This document shows positions 32,101 through 44,000 of a DNA stretch of 64,000 nt, piece by piece. The translations under genes were made by a program, and so were the position numbers. Source of the DNA: Ectocarpus siliculosus (taxonomy: Eukaryota > Sar > Phaeophyceae > Ectocarpales > Ectocarpaceae); NCBI GenBank assembly GCA_000310025.1, contig FN649749.1, positions 2,325,209 to 2,389,208 of the forward strand. Direction: 5' to 3'. The notes under the pieces were generated by a model. It had not been told where the DNA came from and did no database searches. It worked only from the letters and a program-made list of their open reading frames with translations. Position 1 is the first letter of the stretch. Every line of letters starts with the position of its first letter.

Positions 32101-33072
32101 CTTCTTAGCCGGCCTTCCGACTCCTCCCTGATAAGTCTCCGTGTCAGCTTCTCCGCGCGTGAATCATGTCCAGTTATGACCTTCGCTTTGACTTTCACAA
32201 TGGGTATTTTACCTCCGGGTCTTGCATTTCTACTGTAGTGTAGGTACCTGCGTTTTGAGGAAGGACTGCGTTCAAGTACCAATTTCTACCCCTTGCGTTT
32301 CCTTCCCCTGTACCTCTTCGCGTACCACATGTGTGTCCTTCATCGTCGTCGGCTTCCATACTTGTGGATTGCCTCTTGGAAATTCTGGGAATCCCTCCAT
32401 TCCAAGACAGCCATAGGTCGGCATCCGGCATTTTCTTTTTTTGTATGCATTTTTCTTCTTGTGCACTTTTTCCGTTGCGCTTGCCATCGTATGTTTGTGT
32501 CTTCAAACTTTCGCAGCCGGCCTTAAAACTTCTTCTTCATGAGCCTCCGTGGTAACTTCTCCGCGCACGGGTTATATGTAGTTATGTCCTGCGCTTCGAC
32601 CTTCATGATGGGTATTTTACCTCCCCGTCTTGCATTCGTGAATACCTGCGTCATACAGAAGGTCGTTCCACGACGCAAACATCGACGTCTCTTTTTTCTT
32701 TTCTTCCCTTCGCACTCCTTCCTTCCGGCACTTCTCACACCAACTTCGAACGTGGGGTGCAATTTCCTCTCTTCGTACCTTTCTTGTCGGCAATCTCCAT
32801 CATAATGTGCATAATTTGTACTTCGGTTTTTCGGCTTTACAATTTCCGATAGACCAGACTATGGACTCACACGTCCCTTCCCCCTCCGCAGGACCGCGCG
32901 CTCGTCGAGTGCCGAAAATTCTTCACAAATTCCTTACCTCTCCACTTCTTCCCCCTACAAATCCTCTACCCTTCTTCTTCTTCTTTGCTTCCCCACGGAC
33001 ACTCACTACCATCGGGCCGGGATGTTGGCCCCCAGGCCCATTGGGGGGCGGGGGGGCAATCCTTAACCCTAG
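32085..33072 (+). repeat. 3' portion of the 1.7-kb repeat (copy 2)
   Basis: It parallels 34190-34778. Shared blocks are AGCCGG, GTCTCCGTG, ACTTCTCCGCGC, GATGGGTATTTTACCTCC, TTCGAACGTGGGGTGCAATT, ACCGCGCGCTCGTCGAGTGC and the terminal GGGGCAATCCTTAACCCTAG. The motif CTTCTCCGCGC...GGGTATTTTACCTCC occurs twice (about 32148-32220 and 32558-32628), so the copy itself has an internal duplication. It ends in CTAG at 33069-33072, directly followed by copy 3. Confidence 0.85.
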
Positions 33073-34778
33073 TATATATACTTACAGGATGGTCGTCGTG
33101 ACGTGACACATTTCTTGTTATTAGTATGGAAAAAAATAAAAGAAAAATGGCTCGATTTTTTAATTTCTACAGCAGTATGGACCAGACGCCGACTTTACAT
33201 GGAAGTCGTACGAGTGTCGACTTAGTTGTGCTGTCACAGCATCTTCCACGCACTTCTGCCAGTGCTGGTTTGTTGATTGGAGTCTTGTAGGTCGAGATAC
33301 AGCAGTGGGATTCTCGTGTTGTGGAGGCAAAAGTGAACCAGAGCAAAAAATTTCATGCATAGCTCGATTACTGCTGCTGTGTTTTTGCTACAGCAGTATG
33401 GACTAGACGCCGAACGACGTCCGCGTGCTACAAGTACCGCAACGACCTAACGGGATGGGATACTTCTTGCCACGGCGAACCATAGTACAATGCGATGCAA
33501 ACATCCGTTCGTGTATCGCGCGGCTGCCACATGTGTCGACGACAGGTACACGTAGAGCTCTCGCCATCTTGTCGTTACCGCGCAGGAGGACGCCTCGGAG
33601 ATGTTCCACATGCATGCTACAACGACAGCAGTACTACTGTACATAGATGTCGTAGGAGAGTGGAGTTGTGATGTCACGGCATCTCCCACGCACTCTCCTA
33701 CCGGTGCTTGTGTCGATTGGAGTCTTGTAGGCCGAAATACAAGAGTGGGTTGGACTCCCGGGTTGTGGAAGCAAACCTGCCTGCAACAACAGAGAAGGCG
33801 GTGTTCTATTTACTATAATAGAGTAATTCCGCTCAACTTTTTTTTTTTTCGCGGCATGTGGTCGCATATTTCTTTGCCACTGCCGAAAAAGACCGCTGGA
33901 TCTTTACGCAGTCCACCTTTTGCATTTATCATTTTACACTGAACGACGCAGGACGGGTCGACCTTCATCGTTGTTGTTGTTGCTGTTGTCTCCACATTAA
34001 AAACCGTTCCGACGTCCTCCTCGATACTTGTGGACTACCTGTTGGAAATTGTGGGAATCCCTTCATTCTGAGAGAGAGAGTCGTAGGTCGCCATCCGGCC
34101 TTTTCTTTTTTTGTATGCACTTTTTTTCTTCTTGTGAAGTCTTGACGTGGCGCTTGCCATCGTCGCCGCGTAAGTGTTTGTGTCTTCAAACCTTCTCAGC
34201 CGGTCTTCAAACTTCTTGTTGATCAGTCTCCGTGTGGTAACTTCTCCGCGCATGAGTCATATGCAGCTATGACCTGCGCTTTGACTTTCACGATGGGTAT
34301 TTAACCTCCCCGTCTTGCGTTGGTGAGTACCTGCGATATACAGAAGGATCGCTCCACGACGCAAACGTCGACGTCTCCGTTTTTTTTTTGTTCCCTTCGC
34401 ACTCCATCCTTGCCGCGGTTTTCACACCGACTTCGAACGTGGGGTGCAATTTCCTCTCTTCGTACCTTCCTCGTCGGCCTTCTCCGTCGTTGTGTACATA
34501 ATGTACAATACCTCCATTTTTCGGCTTTTCGATTCCGATAGACACAAGACTACGGACTGACATGTTCCTTTCATCCCCGACAGGACCGCGCGCTCGTCGA
34601 GTGCCGAAATTCTTCATCACTTCCTTGCCTCTCCCAACACCGTCCCTTCTTCCCGCCCTTACAAATCCTCTCCCCTTCTTCTTCTTCTTCCCTTCCTCCC
34701 GGACACTCACCACCATATCCGTTCTGGATGTTGGCCCACAGCCCCATTGGGGGGCGGGGGGCCAATCCTTAACCCTAG
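33073..34778 (+). mobile_element. Complete copy of a 1.7-kb non-coding repeat with a Helitron-like 3' end (copy 3)
   Basis: The 5' half matches copy 1 (29553) and the 3' half matches copy 2 (32085), so this is the only full-length unit here. It has no long reading frame. It contains two direct subrepeats of about 165 bp (33168-33330 and 33627-33790), each running from a GCAGTA word through a GAGTG..GTTGTG..GTCACGGCATC core to GGAGTCTTGTAGG. The 3' end has a GC-rich hairpin (TTGGCCC paired with GGGCCAA, 34733-34766), then nine bases, then CTAG followed by T. That agrees with the hairpin-plus-CTRR end of Helitrons, which insert between A and T. The 5' end does not start with the expected TC, so Helitron membership is a hypothesis. 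Arrangement with copy 2 is head to tail. Confidence 0.65.
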
Positions 34779-37700
34779 TAGACCATAATAGTTAGTTGCT
34801 GTATGCTACTATAGGCACGCATGCCGTGAGATGAGTGGTGCGGGTCGAATGTGTACACAACAGCTTAGAGACAAAGCACGTGTAGTGTACATGATGTACA
34901 CATATCGGATGATGCATGTATTTCTGCTGTATATTGTTGTGTTGTGTTCGCATTCAAATGGTGTGCCAATGAAAAGCCTTGGTGAGTGAAATGCTGTCCG
35001 GGTCAAGTCAACAGGATACGGCACGTACCTCAACATTCCATTTCGGTGTATTTCAACCATCATCAGCAACAAAACACTCCCAGATAGAGACCATCATCAA
35101 TCTCGTCTTCTACACGCACGCACGGGGTATACTTTAGGCGCGTAAGGAGTCAAATATGCCATGTACGTATTGTAGTACATGGACTTGGTCGTGCGCGTGC
35201 GTTGACGTGCGAGTACCTGTGTGTATATGCTCAGCCTGCTAATTGTAGGCTAGTTAGCGTTCAAACTTGAAACTGTGGGCTGGAGATACGTCACACGTGT
35301 ACTGCTGTATGCTGCTGCTGCTGGTGTGGCCTCAGCGTTGATTACGTTTGCGAAGAGGGAGAAAAAAGGCCCGTCGAGAACAGAATGGGTGATGACGTTG
35401 TTGTTGTTTTCTTCACATTAAACTCGTGTCAGTTGCTAATCCCAAAATCTAGCAAAGACTCGGCCTGTGGTCACAAAAATGCTAGAGCCATCAGAAGATC
35501 TAAAGAACACGCAAACTATTAGCAAGAAAAGGGTACACAAGCCCGAGGAGGTACACCTACAATCAATCCCTGCAGCACGTTTGCGTGCTCACAACTGAAC
35601 TACACGCCCGCACACTACAATTCGACTACAGCAGCGGCATCACCCCCCTTGTCCCGCACTTCACCAAAATGAATGTTTGTCGACTACAGCGTACTGCTGT
35701 CTGAAGTGCTGTCTGTACAAAAATAACACCATGGTGTATGGTACACAACAAGCTCGGGGCATGCAGCTGCTGTCTGAAGTGCTGTCAGAATGGGTCCGTG
35801 GACATACAATGAAGAAGAACAACCAACCAAAAAGCCATCATTGCAATTGACAATCGCCAGAATCTATCCAGATCATCTGTGTTAGATACAGCAGTGTAAA
35901 CATCGACACTGTCTAGGAATCGTTCCACATTGAAGGGGTCTTCCACGATGCAGGTACACAATTAAGGCACCCGGGTTATCAGCGCCATCTCTGCCGCGTC
36001 TCTCTACAAAACCAGTGACGTCATCACACATACGTAACACCTATATTCAGGAACAAACGGAAAATAATTGACAACACAAGACAAGAGACGTTACTCGATG
36101 TTGAGGTTCTCCGCCGAAAGCCCTCCAATCGGAGTCCTTAATCCTTTATGAACGAACAGCCCGGCGTAGACTCTCCGGAACGCAGCGGGGAATCGGCCGG
36201 TTTCGCCCGATTTGGGCGCTCTTCGCGGTGGTGCAGTGCTGGGGGCGCGCGAAAGCTCAGCCCCGCGACGGGCGGGCGGCCGTGGAAAGACTTTGCTGGG
36301 GACGCCCTGAAGAGGAGACGTCCGCCGGAGCTCTGTGGCGGGCCCGCGGAAGAATCGGCGCTAACGTCTCGGGTTTAGTGTGGAGCCTTAACTGGCCGCC
36401 GCGCTCTCAGCGCTCCGGTTCTGCGCTCTCAGCGCTCGAGAGCTCAAGCATAATTGTCTACACGTCTATATCAGAAAATTGTACCTCTAGGGAATAGCTG
36501 TCTGCGACCATGGAAGACTCCCGAGTCAGTTAGTTGGATCTACGAAGATTTAGAAGGTACTTGGTACTGACTATAATAGAGACCGGACCGAACTTGTTGT
36601 GTGAAGTCAACAACAATATCAACAACATCCCTTCTCAGGGCCATCTATCTCTCTCTCGGAGGGTACTGAAGATCCAAAGGTATGCTCCGGAGGTTCTTCA
36701 AACGTGACTTTTGGGATAACGTGTGAGGTGGAGTATTGTTGGTGGTTACCGTCAATACGTGTCCATGAGCAAGCAGAGTAAGTGGGACACACGGCCAGCA
36801 GGCCCACAACATCACCACCCTGTCTTCCTACCGCTGCTGCAGCTAATTCTTCAGGTTACTTGGCCGAATCTCTGATGCGCTCCGCGAATGAATATTCTTC
36901 TCTCGCACTTTCTTGGCAGGGTTAAAGGGTCCTGTGCCCGACGCCCTGGCGAAGTTTAAGAAGACGCCAAGCTGGTTTGGGCTGATACCGTGAGCGGTCT
37001 TACCGCCGACGCCAGGGCTCTCCGGTAGTGCAACACCCTCCCCCAACTACGGAGGGCGCGATCCGAAACCCACAATTTAAACGGACAATATTTCCGATTG
37101 CGGGGGGAACTCCGCCACCAGCGGCTCGCCCGACCGCCGCCCCGCGAGCGACTCAAGCACCCCGCCACCCAGGTACAGCATCGGGGGCCGAGGAGGAGGG
37201 GCTGGAAGAGGATGAGGTCGCGGCGACAAACCGGGGACGGTGAGGGCCCAGCTTTCATGAAGTGGGGCCGACATGCAAGGAGGGGGAACGAACGTGAAGC
37301 GGGTTCGATCGCCGCTGCTGACAGTAGGAGGACCCTACAAGCGAGTGCTGGAGCTCCTGTTCGATGCCGTTGGCGCCTCAGGTATGTAAAGGTGGCAGCC
37401 AGATTTCCGACCCAGTAACAAAGATATCTCCGACAAATGACTGCTTTGATACGATCTCATCCCGGAGCGTGGCAGACACCACGTGCCGTGAAGGTGGACC
37501 CCCCTTTGCGCTATCTGTTGGTGACAGAATAACGGCGGACATCAGATGTTTTCGCAGGAAAAACGTGCAATATGACACACACACATGGCGGACCCCGCGT
37601 GCGAAAGTATCTCTCACCCACAACGGACGGCGGACACCGTTCGTGTGGAAAACAGGACCAAAGACAAAAGGATGGCAGACATGTAAAACTTTTACTCCAA

Positions 37701-38034
37701 CACGACACACACGCCTGCTAGGCGACCATGCCAGCTCCTGACTGGTGTTCCGCTGAGAAGTGCGAGAGATTTTTCCTGAAATAAACCATTCCTCATCACG
37801 GGGGATCGCTCTCCTCCATTTTACCCGCATCCTGAAGAAGATTGATGGATGTGTGCCAATCACCAAAAGTCAACGAGGCAAAACAATTCGGCGAGTTGGA
37901 AAGGCAGAAAGCAGGGAGCTCGCCTAAACGCTGTCCAGATCAAAGTTTCTTTGGCGAGGAAAGACAGATCGTTAAACAGAACGTACGATGGTATTCCTTG
38001 ACAACGGAATACAACAAGAACGAACGTCGAACTA
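34779..38034. other. Gene-free region left of the 807-aa gene
   Basis: No exon set is supported. A 20-bp direct repeat CTGCTGTCTGAAGTGCTGTC lies at 35694 and 35767. A GC-rich island at about 36140-36430 holds a 76-codon frame without family features. Several TACTGCTGTA/CTGCTGCTG words lie at 35300-35700. The 3' untranslated region of the minus-strand gene should lie just left of 38035. Confidence 0.5.
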
Positions 38035-41000
38035 TCACCCTGCTCCGCTCCCGCTCCCCAAGACGGCTTTCACGGCCGCCTCCCCTGCTCTTGCCGCTTC
38101 CGCCGCCGCAGTTGCCGCGGCTTCCACCTCGATCAATACCGCTTCCGGCGGCATTGTGCCGCCAGCCGCGGCTCCTGATTGTGGGGCTCCGTGGGCCTCA
38201 GGCCCACCTTCGAGGAAACTCGCAGCAGCATGTGTGAACGATGGTGTCGTTGATCTGCAACAATTAAAGCCGTGCAAGTGCATAGTCGTATCGTTGATGA
38301 ATGCAGTCAACAAACGGATTCTCTTCTGTTTTTTTGCATTAGCATGTTCTCCAGTGGTTCACCGCTCTCGTTCCGTCCAAATCGGCTCCAGACGAAACAT
38401 GCATACCCGCGTTTTAGGCGACTACAGACGTTGGACTTTCCTCAAACACGGACATGCCATTACCTAATCTATGCGTGAGGCACTAATTTCCACCGTCTAC
38501 GTGAATTGGAAAACTTTTATGCCGCCGCCTACTCCGCCGACAGCAGCACTACCTGGCGGCCGCGCGGTCGAGCATCTCGTCGCCCTCCTCCGGCGTGAAC
38601 ACCCTCGGCATGCGCGACGGCGGGGGCAAGACGTGCGACATTTTGGCGAAGTAGCCGCCTTCCGTCCAGACTCGAGAAAGCCGCCCGAAGCTTCGGAGAG
38701 CGATGACGTGCTTGACGGCTTGTAGGCGGGTGCCGTACGTCCTTCGCTCGTGTTGCAGCAGCAGCTCCACCATACATGGGAATATCTTCGTGCATTTCAG
38801 ATTCAGTGGGAGTTCGAGGGAAGAACAAGACTGATCAGCCAAACACGCAAGTCGCGCCCAACACTGAGTGATTGAGGGACACCGCCTTCTCTGTAAGTCG
38901 TGTATATATTGTTTGTTCGGGTCGAAAGAGCGACAGGCGTCAAACATCATGAAATTCATTAAAAGACTATCTCAATGCTCGGCGAGACCGAATGGTGTAG
39001 AGTCTGATCGAGAGAGGCGAGAGAGAGAATAAAAATACAGCATCCGGCGACGCTCCCGAAACACTCATGCGGGACGACATCGAACAGCCGCGCAAGCGCG
39101 CACCACACATTGTCGGGGACACGTGTTTTCGATTTGTCTTACCCACGTTGTCGCAGCTGGGCGCTACCAAACCTAGGAAACCATCGCTGGTGGGAGAACA
39201 GGTGGCTCAAGCTTTCGCTAGGGGTCGTACCGTGAAACGCTCGTAGTTGATGACGTCCCTGCAATGCTTTGCCCTCGTCCTCTGCAGCCATGAAAGTATC
39301 TCTCTGTGCTTCGCCTCGCTTGAGACGTACACAGGGGGCCTCCTGGGTTGCAACGCGTTCTTGGGGGGCGCACTAGTGCTGTCAGCCGTCTCTGGCACCG
39401 TCGACGCAAGTGTTGCACGTGCGGAACCCTGGCCGCCACCACCACCAGTATCATTTTCGACCTTCTTTTCTCGACCGACCACGCTCTTCTGGCGCTTCGG
39501 ACGGGTTCTTCCTTTCTTTTGGCCCCCCTGCCCCCCGGCGCCTTTTCGCCGATTTGGGCGTTTGTTGCTGCTCGGCGAATTTGATGTTGCCGGGGTCGTC
39601 TCTGCTGTTCCAGGTCGTGACGGGGGCAGTGAAGCTTTGGATGGCGGTCTTAGCATCGCCGTTGTCATCAGCGGCAAAGGAACAGGAGGGTACAGGCGGT
39701 CCCAGTGCCGATTGAGAAGTGTGAGGTGGGACGTCATGCAGGCCATGCGCCGTCTCACCACGGCCTGGAGGTGTCGAGTACCCCAATTGACCCGTTGAGC
39801 GTAGCGGCCGATGGCGTTCGAGTTGGTAAACGCGCTCAGAGCCCCGATGATAATCTTAACCGCTCTATTGCGCCGACGCTTGAGGGCCATCTGGCTCATG
39901 AACCTTGTTACGATGGCCATGCGGCTGTGTGGTGCCGTAAGAAACGGGAAACAGAACGGGGCATGAAGCGCATTGACGGGACAAGCAAGGATGTGAATGC
40001 GATTCAGGAGAGTTCGACTGGAGTACCGTTTCCTGACATATCTCGATGCCTAGGTGATGTGCCAAACCGCCCCAATCCATCTGCAGACTATTGTGGCTCT
40101 GATTTGGCCGATAACAGAAAGGAAAACAGATTATCCCCGTTCGAACTTGGAACTTGTCTCACTTCATGTTCGCTTCCAACAGATGTTGACGGGCGGCCCT
40201 CTCCACCGCTCCTTGCTGACACAATGCCGTACGATCGCAGGCAAATGGAGATATCGTTATCGTCCGCGCCATGCACAATATGTGGCATTTTCTCATCATG
40301 TGTAGCCTATAGTTGGGAATAATGGCCATCATGACCTCGGGAATAGCGCACGCAACAAACCTTTTGCGGACAACACTGAAGTCTGAGGTGTTTTTCGAAG
40401 GAGAGAGTGCAGAGTCGAGAAAAATAACGAGTAGTGCGTACATAACGTGATTTTTTTGCATGTACAGAACTCACCAAGAACAAGAGGCGCTTGATGTTGG
40501 CGATGATAGCCGTCCAGGTGCGAACGATCCCACCTGTGCGGGTAAACAACCTTCCGTGCACAAGCTCAGCAAAAGCGCGATCCCGTTCCGCCTTGCAAGT
40601 GCGCATCTCTCGGTTGGCCATAGCCCTCGTTGAGATGAGGGACAGTTGTGTGGTCTCCCGAGAGCGCATGACTTTCGCTCGCCTGCCCAAGCAAGGAAGT
40701 ACCTTTGAAATACAAATCGTGGGGTACTGCAACACAGAGAGACATGATCGTTTTCATAGGAATTATTTCTGTTTGGGGTGTCGGCGCGTGTACTATGTTA
40801 TCACGCTCGCGGGCTCTTGTCGAGAGCGTGTTGCACAAAGGAGTGACTCAAGTTCCTTGATTATTAGAGGGGTTTAACGAGTGACAGACGTGAGCAAGAA
40901 GAGGCAAAGCCTGCTGCACCAAGTCTGTCTATCATACCCATATCTATCTCATCTGCGTAACCCCCTCGGAGATCTCGGATAATTGTATCCTGCCGTGTAC

Positions 41001-44000
41001 ACACACAAACAGCCCCCCTACTCGGTACGAGATACGATCTACGAGATCCTCCGTACATAACGCCAGGTAAAACGGCAACAAATCTAAAAACCATTCATCT
41101 TTCGTATCGACAAATAAATCATCTCAACTCCCGGATCTATCGAATATTCAAGTTTCAGGTTACTACTCCTCCTACGACTATGGAACTTCACTAAGAGTCT
41201 TAACAAGCACCCCTCTCGGGAAAATGTCGTCACCACATTCTCAAGTAGTCAAACACAAAGATTTATCCTTGGAATATTACTCAGCAAAGATCAACATTAC
41301 ATCAGAGCCACGTCATAAAGACTCTGGACGGACAACTCTGGCAAAACGCGTCAACAAATACCTCGAACAAAACCCTCGCACAAAACTGTGTTTCAACTCA
41401 TTGACCAATTTGAACTAAGCTTCGGAAGCACATAGGCCTCAACCATGTCTTACCAAAATATGTCAAATCCTTCCTCCAATACATCGTTCAGAACAGTCAT
41501 CAATACCTAATACATGCGGCACAATTAGACAAACGTTAAAAACCCGGCGTTCAAAGACGCCAGAGGAAACTTTCGCCAATTATTATGCCGTTTCTCAAAC
41601 ATCCAGACATGGACTTCTTGACAGCCCCCCTGCTGCATCATCGCCCAAAACATAAAAATTTAACAGCCCCCCTGCTGCATCATCTCCCAAAACACAAACG
41701 CTAACAGCCCCCCTGCTGCAACAACTCTCGGATCCAAACAACGAGAAATCAAACGAATATCATGAAGTTACCTCCGAACTCCGCGGGAAAAACGCGGAAT
41801 CGCGAATAAACAAGAAATAAATGAATTTCTTATCCTAGCAACGAGGAATCAGACAAGTATCATGAAGTTGCCTCAAACTCCGCAGGTAAACGCGGAATCG
41901 CAAACAAACAAGAATTGAGGGCTTCTCCTCATTTTCCGCAGGTAAAACGCGGAAAACGTGAACAAAATGAACAATCAAACCCGAACGTCCGCTAGAACTC
42001 TGCTTGTACTGCGGCGAAGATCATGGCATCTGAGCATCACATTCATCCCCCCCCATGATTTTCGACAGCAGTGCTAGCAGTGACCCAACAACATCAACTG
42101 CACCATTCGGCGCGGTGAAGTCCTAGACTATGCACACCATATCCTTGACAAATGAAAAACACGTGTACCACAGACCATAAACACCACTTTCGTTCGTGCG
42201 CATCGCAACACAGCAGCCTACGTCGACGCAGTTCTCAAACTCATGGCTTTCAACAAACAAAATCGACCCAGAAAATAGAAAAACCAAATGAACATAATTC
42301 TCACGAACGTGCCTGAATCGCGCTTAGACTCATGGTGCAACCACCGGTCATCTCGCACGGTAGCTCCCGAACACGTAGCCTCTCAATTCATGCCGCACCC
42401 TTCCAGCCACGATCGAATGTCCAGCCCTGGCATTACCCCCCATCGTCCCGCACCACGCAGATACCATTGTACACGGTCGGATGGGCGCCGGGATGCCCCG
42501 CACCCGCACCCGCACCCGCAGACAACGCCACGAAGCTGCCGTCGCCGCTGCCGCCGTTGCTGTTGCCGCCTTCGCCGCCATTGTCCAACCAACAGCCATC
42601 CTCATCGCACGCGTCCTCCGCTTCTTGCGCTGCTCGTGCCGGTGTAGCTGCCGATGTGGGCACTGCGATCGCCCCCCCAGTTGATACGGCGGGGGGTATC
42701 TGGCCGCAGGTCGACGAAACCTCCAGTGCCACCGTTCCTGCAGCTGACGGCGTCCCGGCCGTTCCCCCCATCGACGATCGTGTTTGGGGTGTCGGCGCGT
42801 GTACTATGTTATCACGCTCGCGGGCTCTTGTCGAGAGCGTGTTGCACAAAGGAGTGACTCAAGTTCCTTGATTATTAGAGGGTTTAACGAGTGACAGACG
42901 TGAGCAAGAAGAGGCAAAGCCTGCTGCACCAAGTCTGTCTATCATACCCATATCTATCTCATCTGCGTAACCCCCTCGGAGATCTCGGATAATTGTATCC
43001 TGCCGTGTACACACACAAACAATTTCAATAGATGCTCACTGCTCTATGGGAGTATTCAGTGCTTTCGGCATGATCGTCGAAAGCGCTATCAGTTCTTCGA
43101 AAGGATTGCCGACGTCCCTCGAGCCCATCGATTTCCGTGTTCAACGCCAGGTCTACATGTGGAACACCCTTGGGTGAACCAAGAGTCTTCCGAACACCAG
43201 CAGGTCTCCAGAGGACCCTGGCTTGGCCGGGTTTCCCACCCATTCTAAAGTTTTGCTAAAACGCCCACGGAACACCCATGGACCGCCCATGGGCACTTTG
43301 TTGCCCATGGTTGACCCATGGGAAGCCGATGGGCGGCCAATAAGAACCCTTCTACCGGAACTAGTGTGCTCCTAAGCAATAGATTACCTGCTTTGGAACG
43401 GGCATTATAGCGGCTAATAACCCTAACCCTAACCCTAACCCTAAGCCCACACGATACATGCTAGGTTGGCGCTGGTGGCTAAGTTCTAGGTTGAAGGGCA
43501 AGCTGAGGTCTAGGTTGACATGCTGGTGGCGCAATTCTAGGTTGAAGTGCTCACGGTGGACACTTCATGGGCCGTCCATGGGCATGCCCATGAGTCACTC
43601 ATGGGCAGCACATGGGCGGCCCATGAAGTACCCATGGGCAGCCCATGGGTGACTCATGGGTGTCCCGTGGGCGGTTTAGCAAAACGGGTCTTAATGCGAT
43701 GTCGTTACATCGGCTACCAGAAGCAAACCCTCAACGTCATCTGTTAAACAAGTTTTCAAGCTAGCAGCCCTGGGCAGGGACGTACCTGATCGTGTTTGTT
43801 GGAAGTTGTTGACGACTCAAGTGCCTTGAAGGCTACGGCTCTAGAAGACAGTTCACTTGCACGATTCAGTGCAGCGTATTCGTACGTCGAGACACCAGGC
43901 TTAGTTCGTCGACCAGATGTCTGTGTTTCCAATCCGATTATTTATGGTCCGGCGAAAATATGGGTTTCGATAACAGCCGGAATGAAGATCGAGATGAAAG

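Larger units (their letters stand above)
40770..43021 (-). mobile_element. Young non-autonomous LTR retrotransposon in intron 6 of the 807-aa gene
   Basis: Two LTRs (40770-41011, 242 bp; 42781-43021, 241 bp) begin TGTTTG and end AAACA, and differ by a single G in a G run. The element is flanked by the 5-bp duplication ATTTC (40765-40769 and 43022-43026). The 1769-bp interior has no gag-pol; reverse transcriptase, protease and integrase are absent. Orientation is inferred. Read on the minus strand, a GTAGGGGGGC tract abuts the downstream LTR like a polypurine tract, and a TGGGGGGAACGG block lies 10 nt inside the upstream LTR where a primer-binding site would be. A minus-strand frame from 42774 (MGGTAGTPSAAG..., Gly/Ala-rich) might be a gag remnant. 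Size and content fit a TRIM or small LARD. It must use enzymes supplied by another element. Confidence 0.93.

Noticed and set aside
36148-36378. 76-codon frame in a GC-rich island
   Set aside because: High GC lowers stop frequency. There is no family pattern, no splice partner and no conservation evidence.
39247-39798. 183-codon plus-strand frame
   Set aside because: Antisense to exon 8 of the 807-aa gene, which fits the splice and phase model.
42288-42647. Plus-strand frame inside the LTR element
   Set aside because: His/Pro/Arg low-complexity sequence antisense to the Gly/Ala-rich frame, with no domain. Neither frame can be called a protein with confidence.
43421-43445. Chromosome-end telomere
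   Set aside because: Only about four units, flanked on both sides by element sequence and unique DNA, so it is interstitial.
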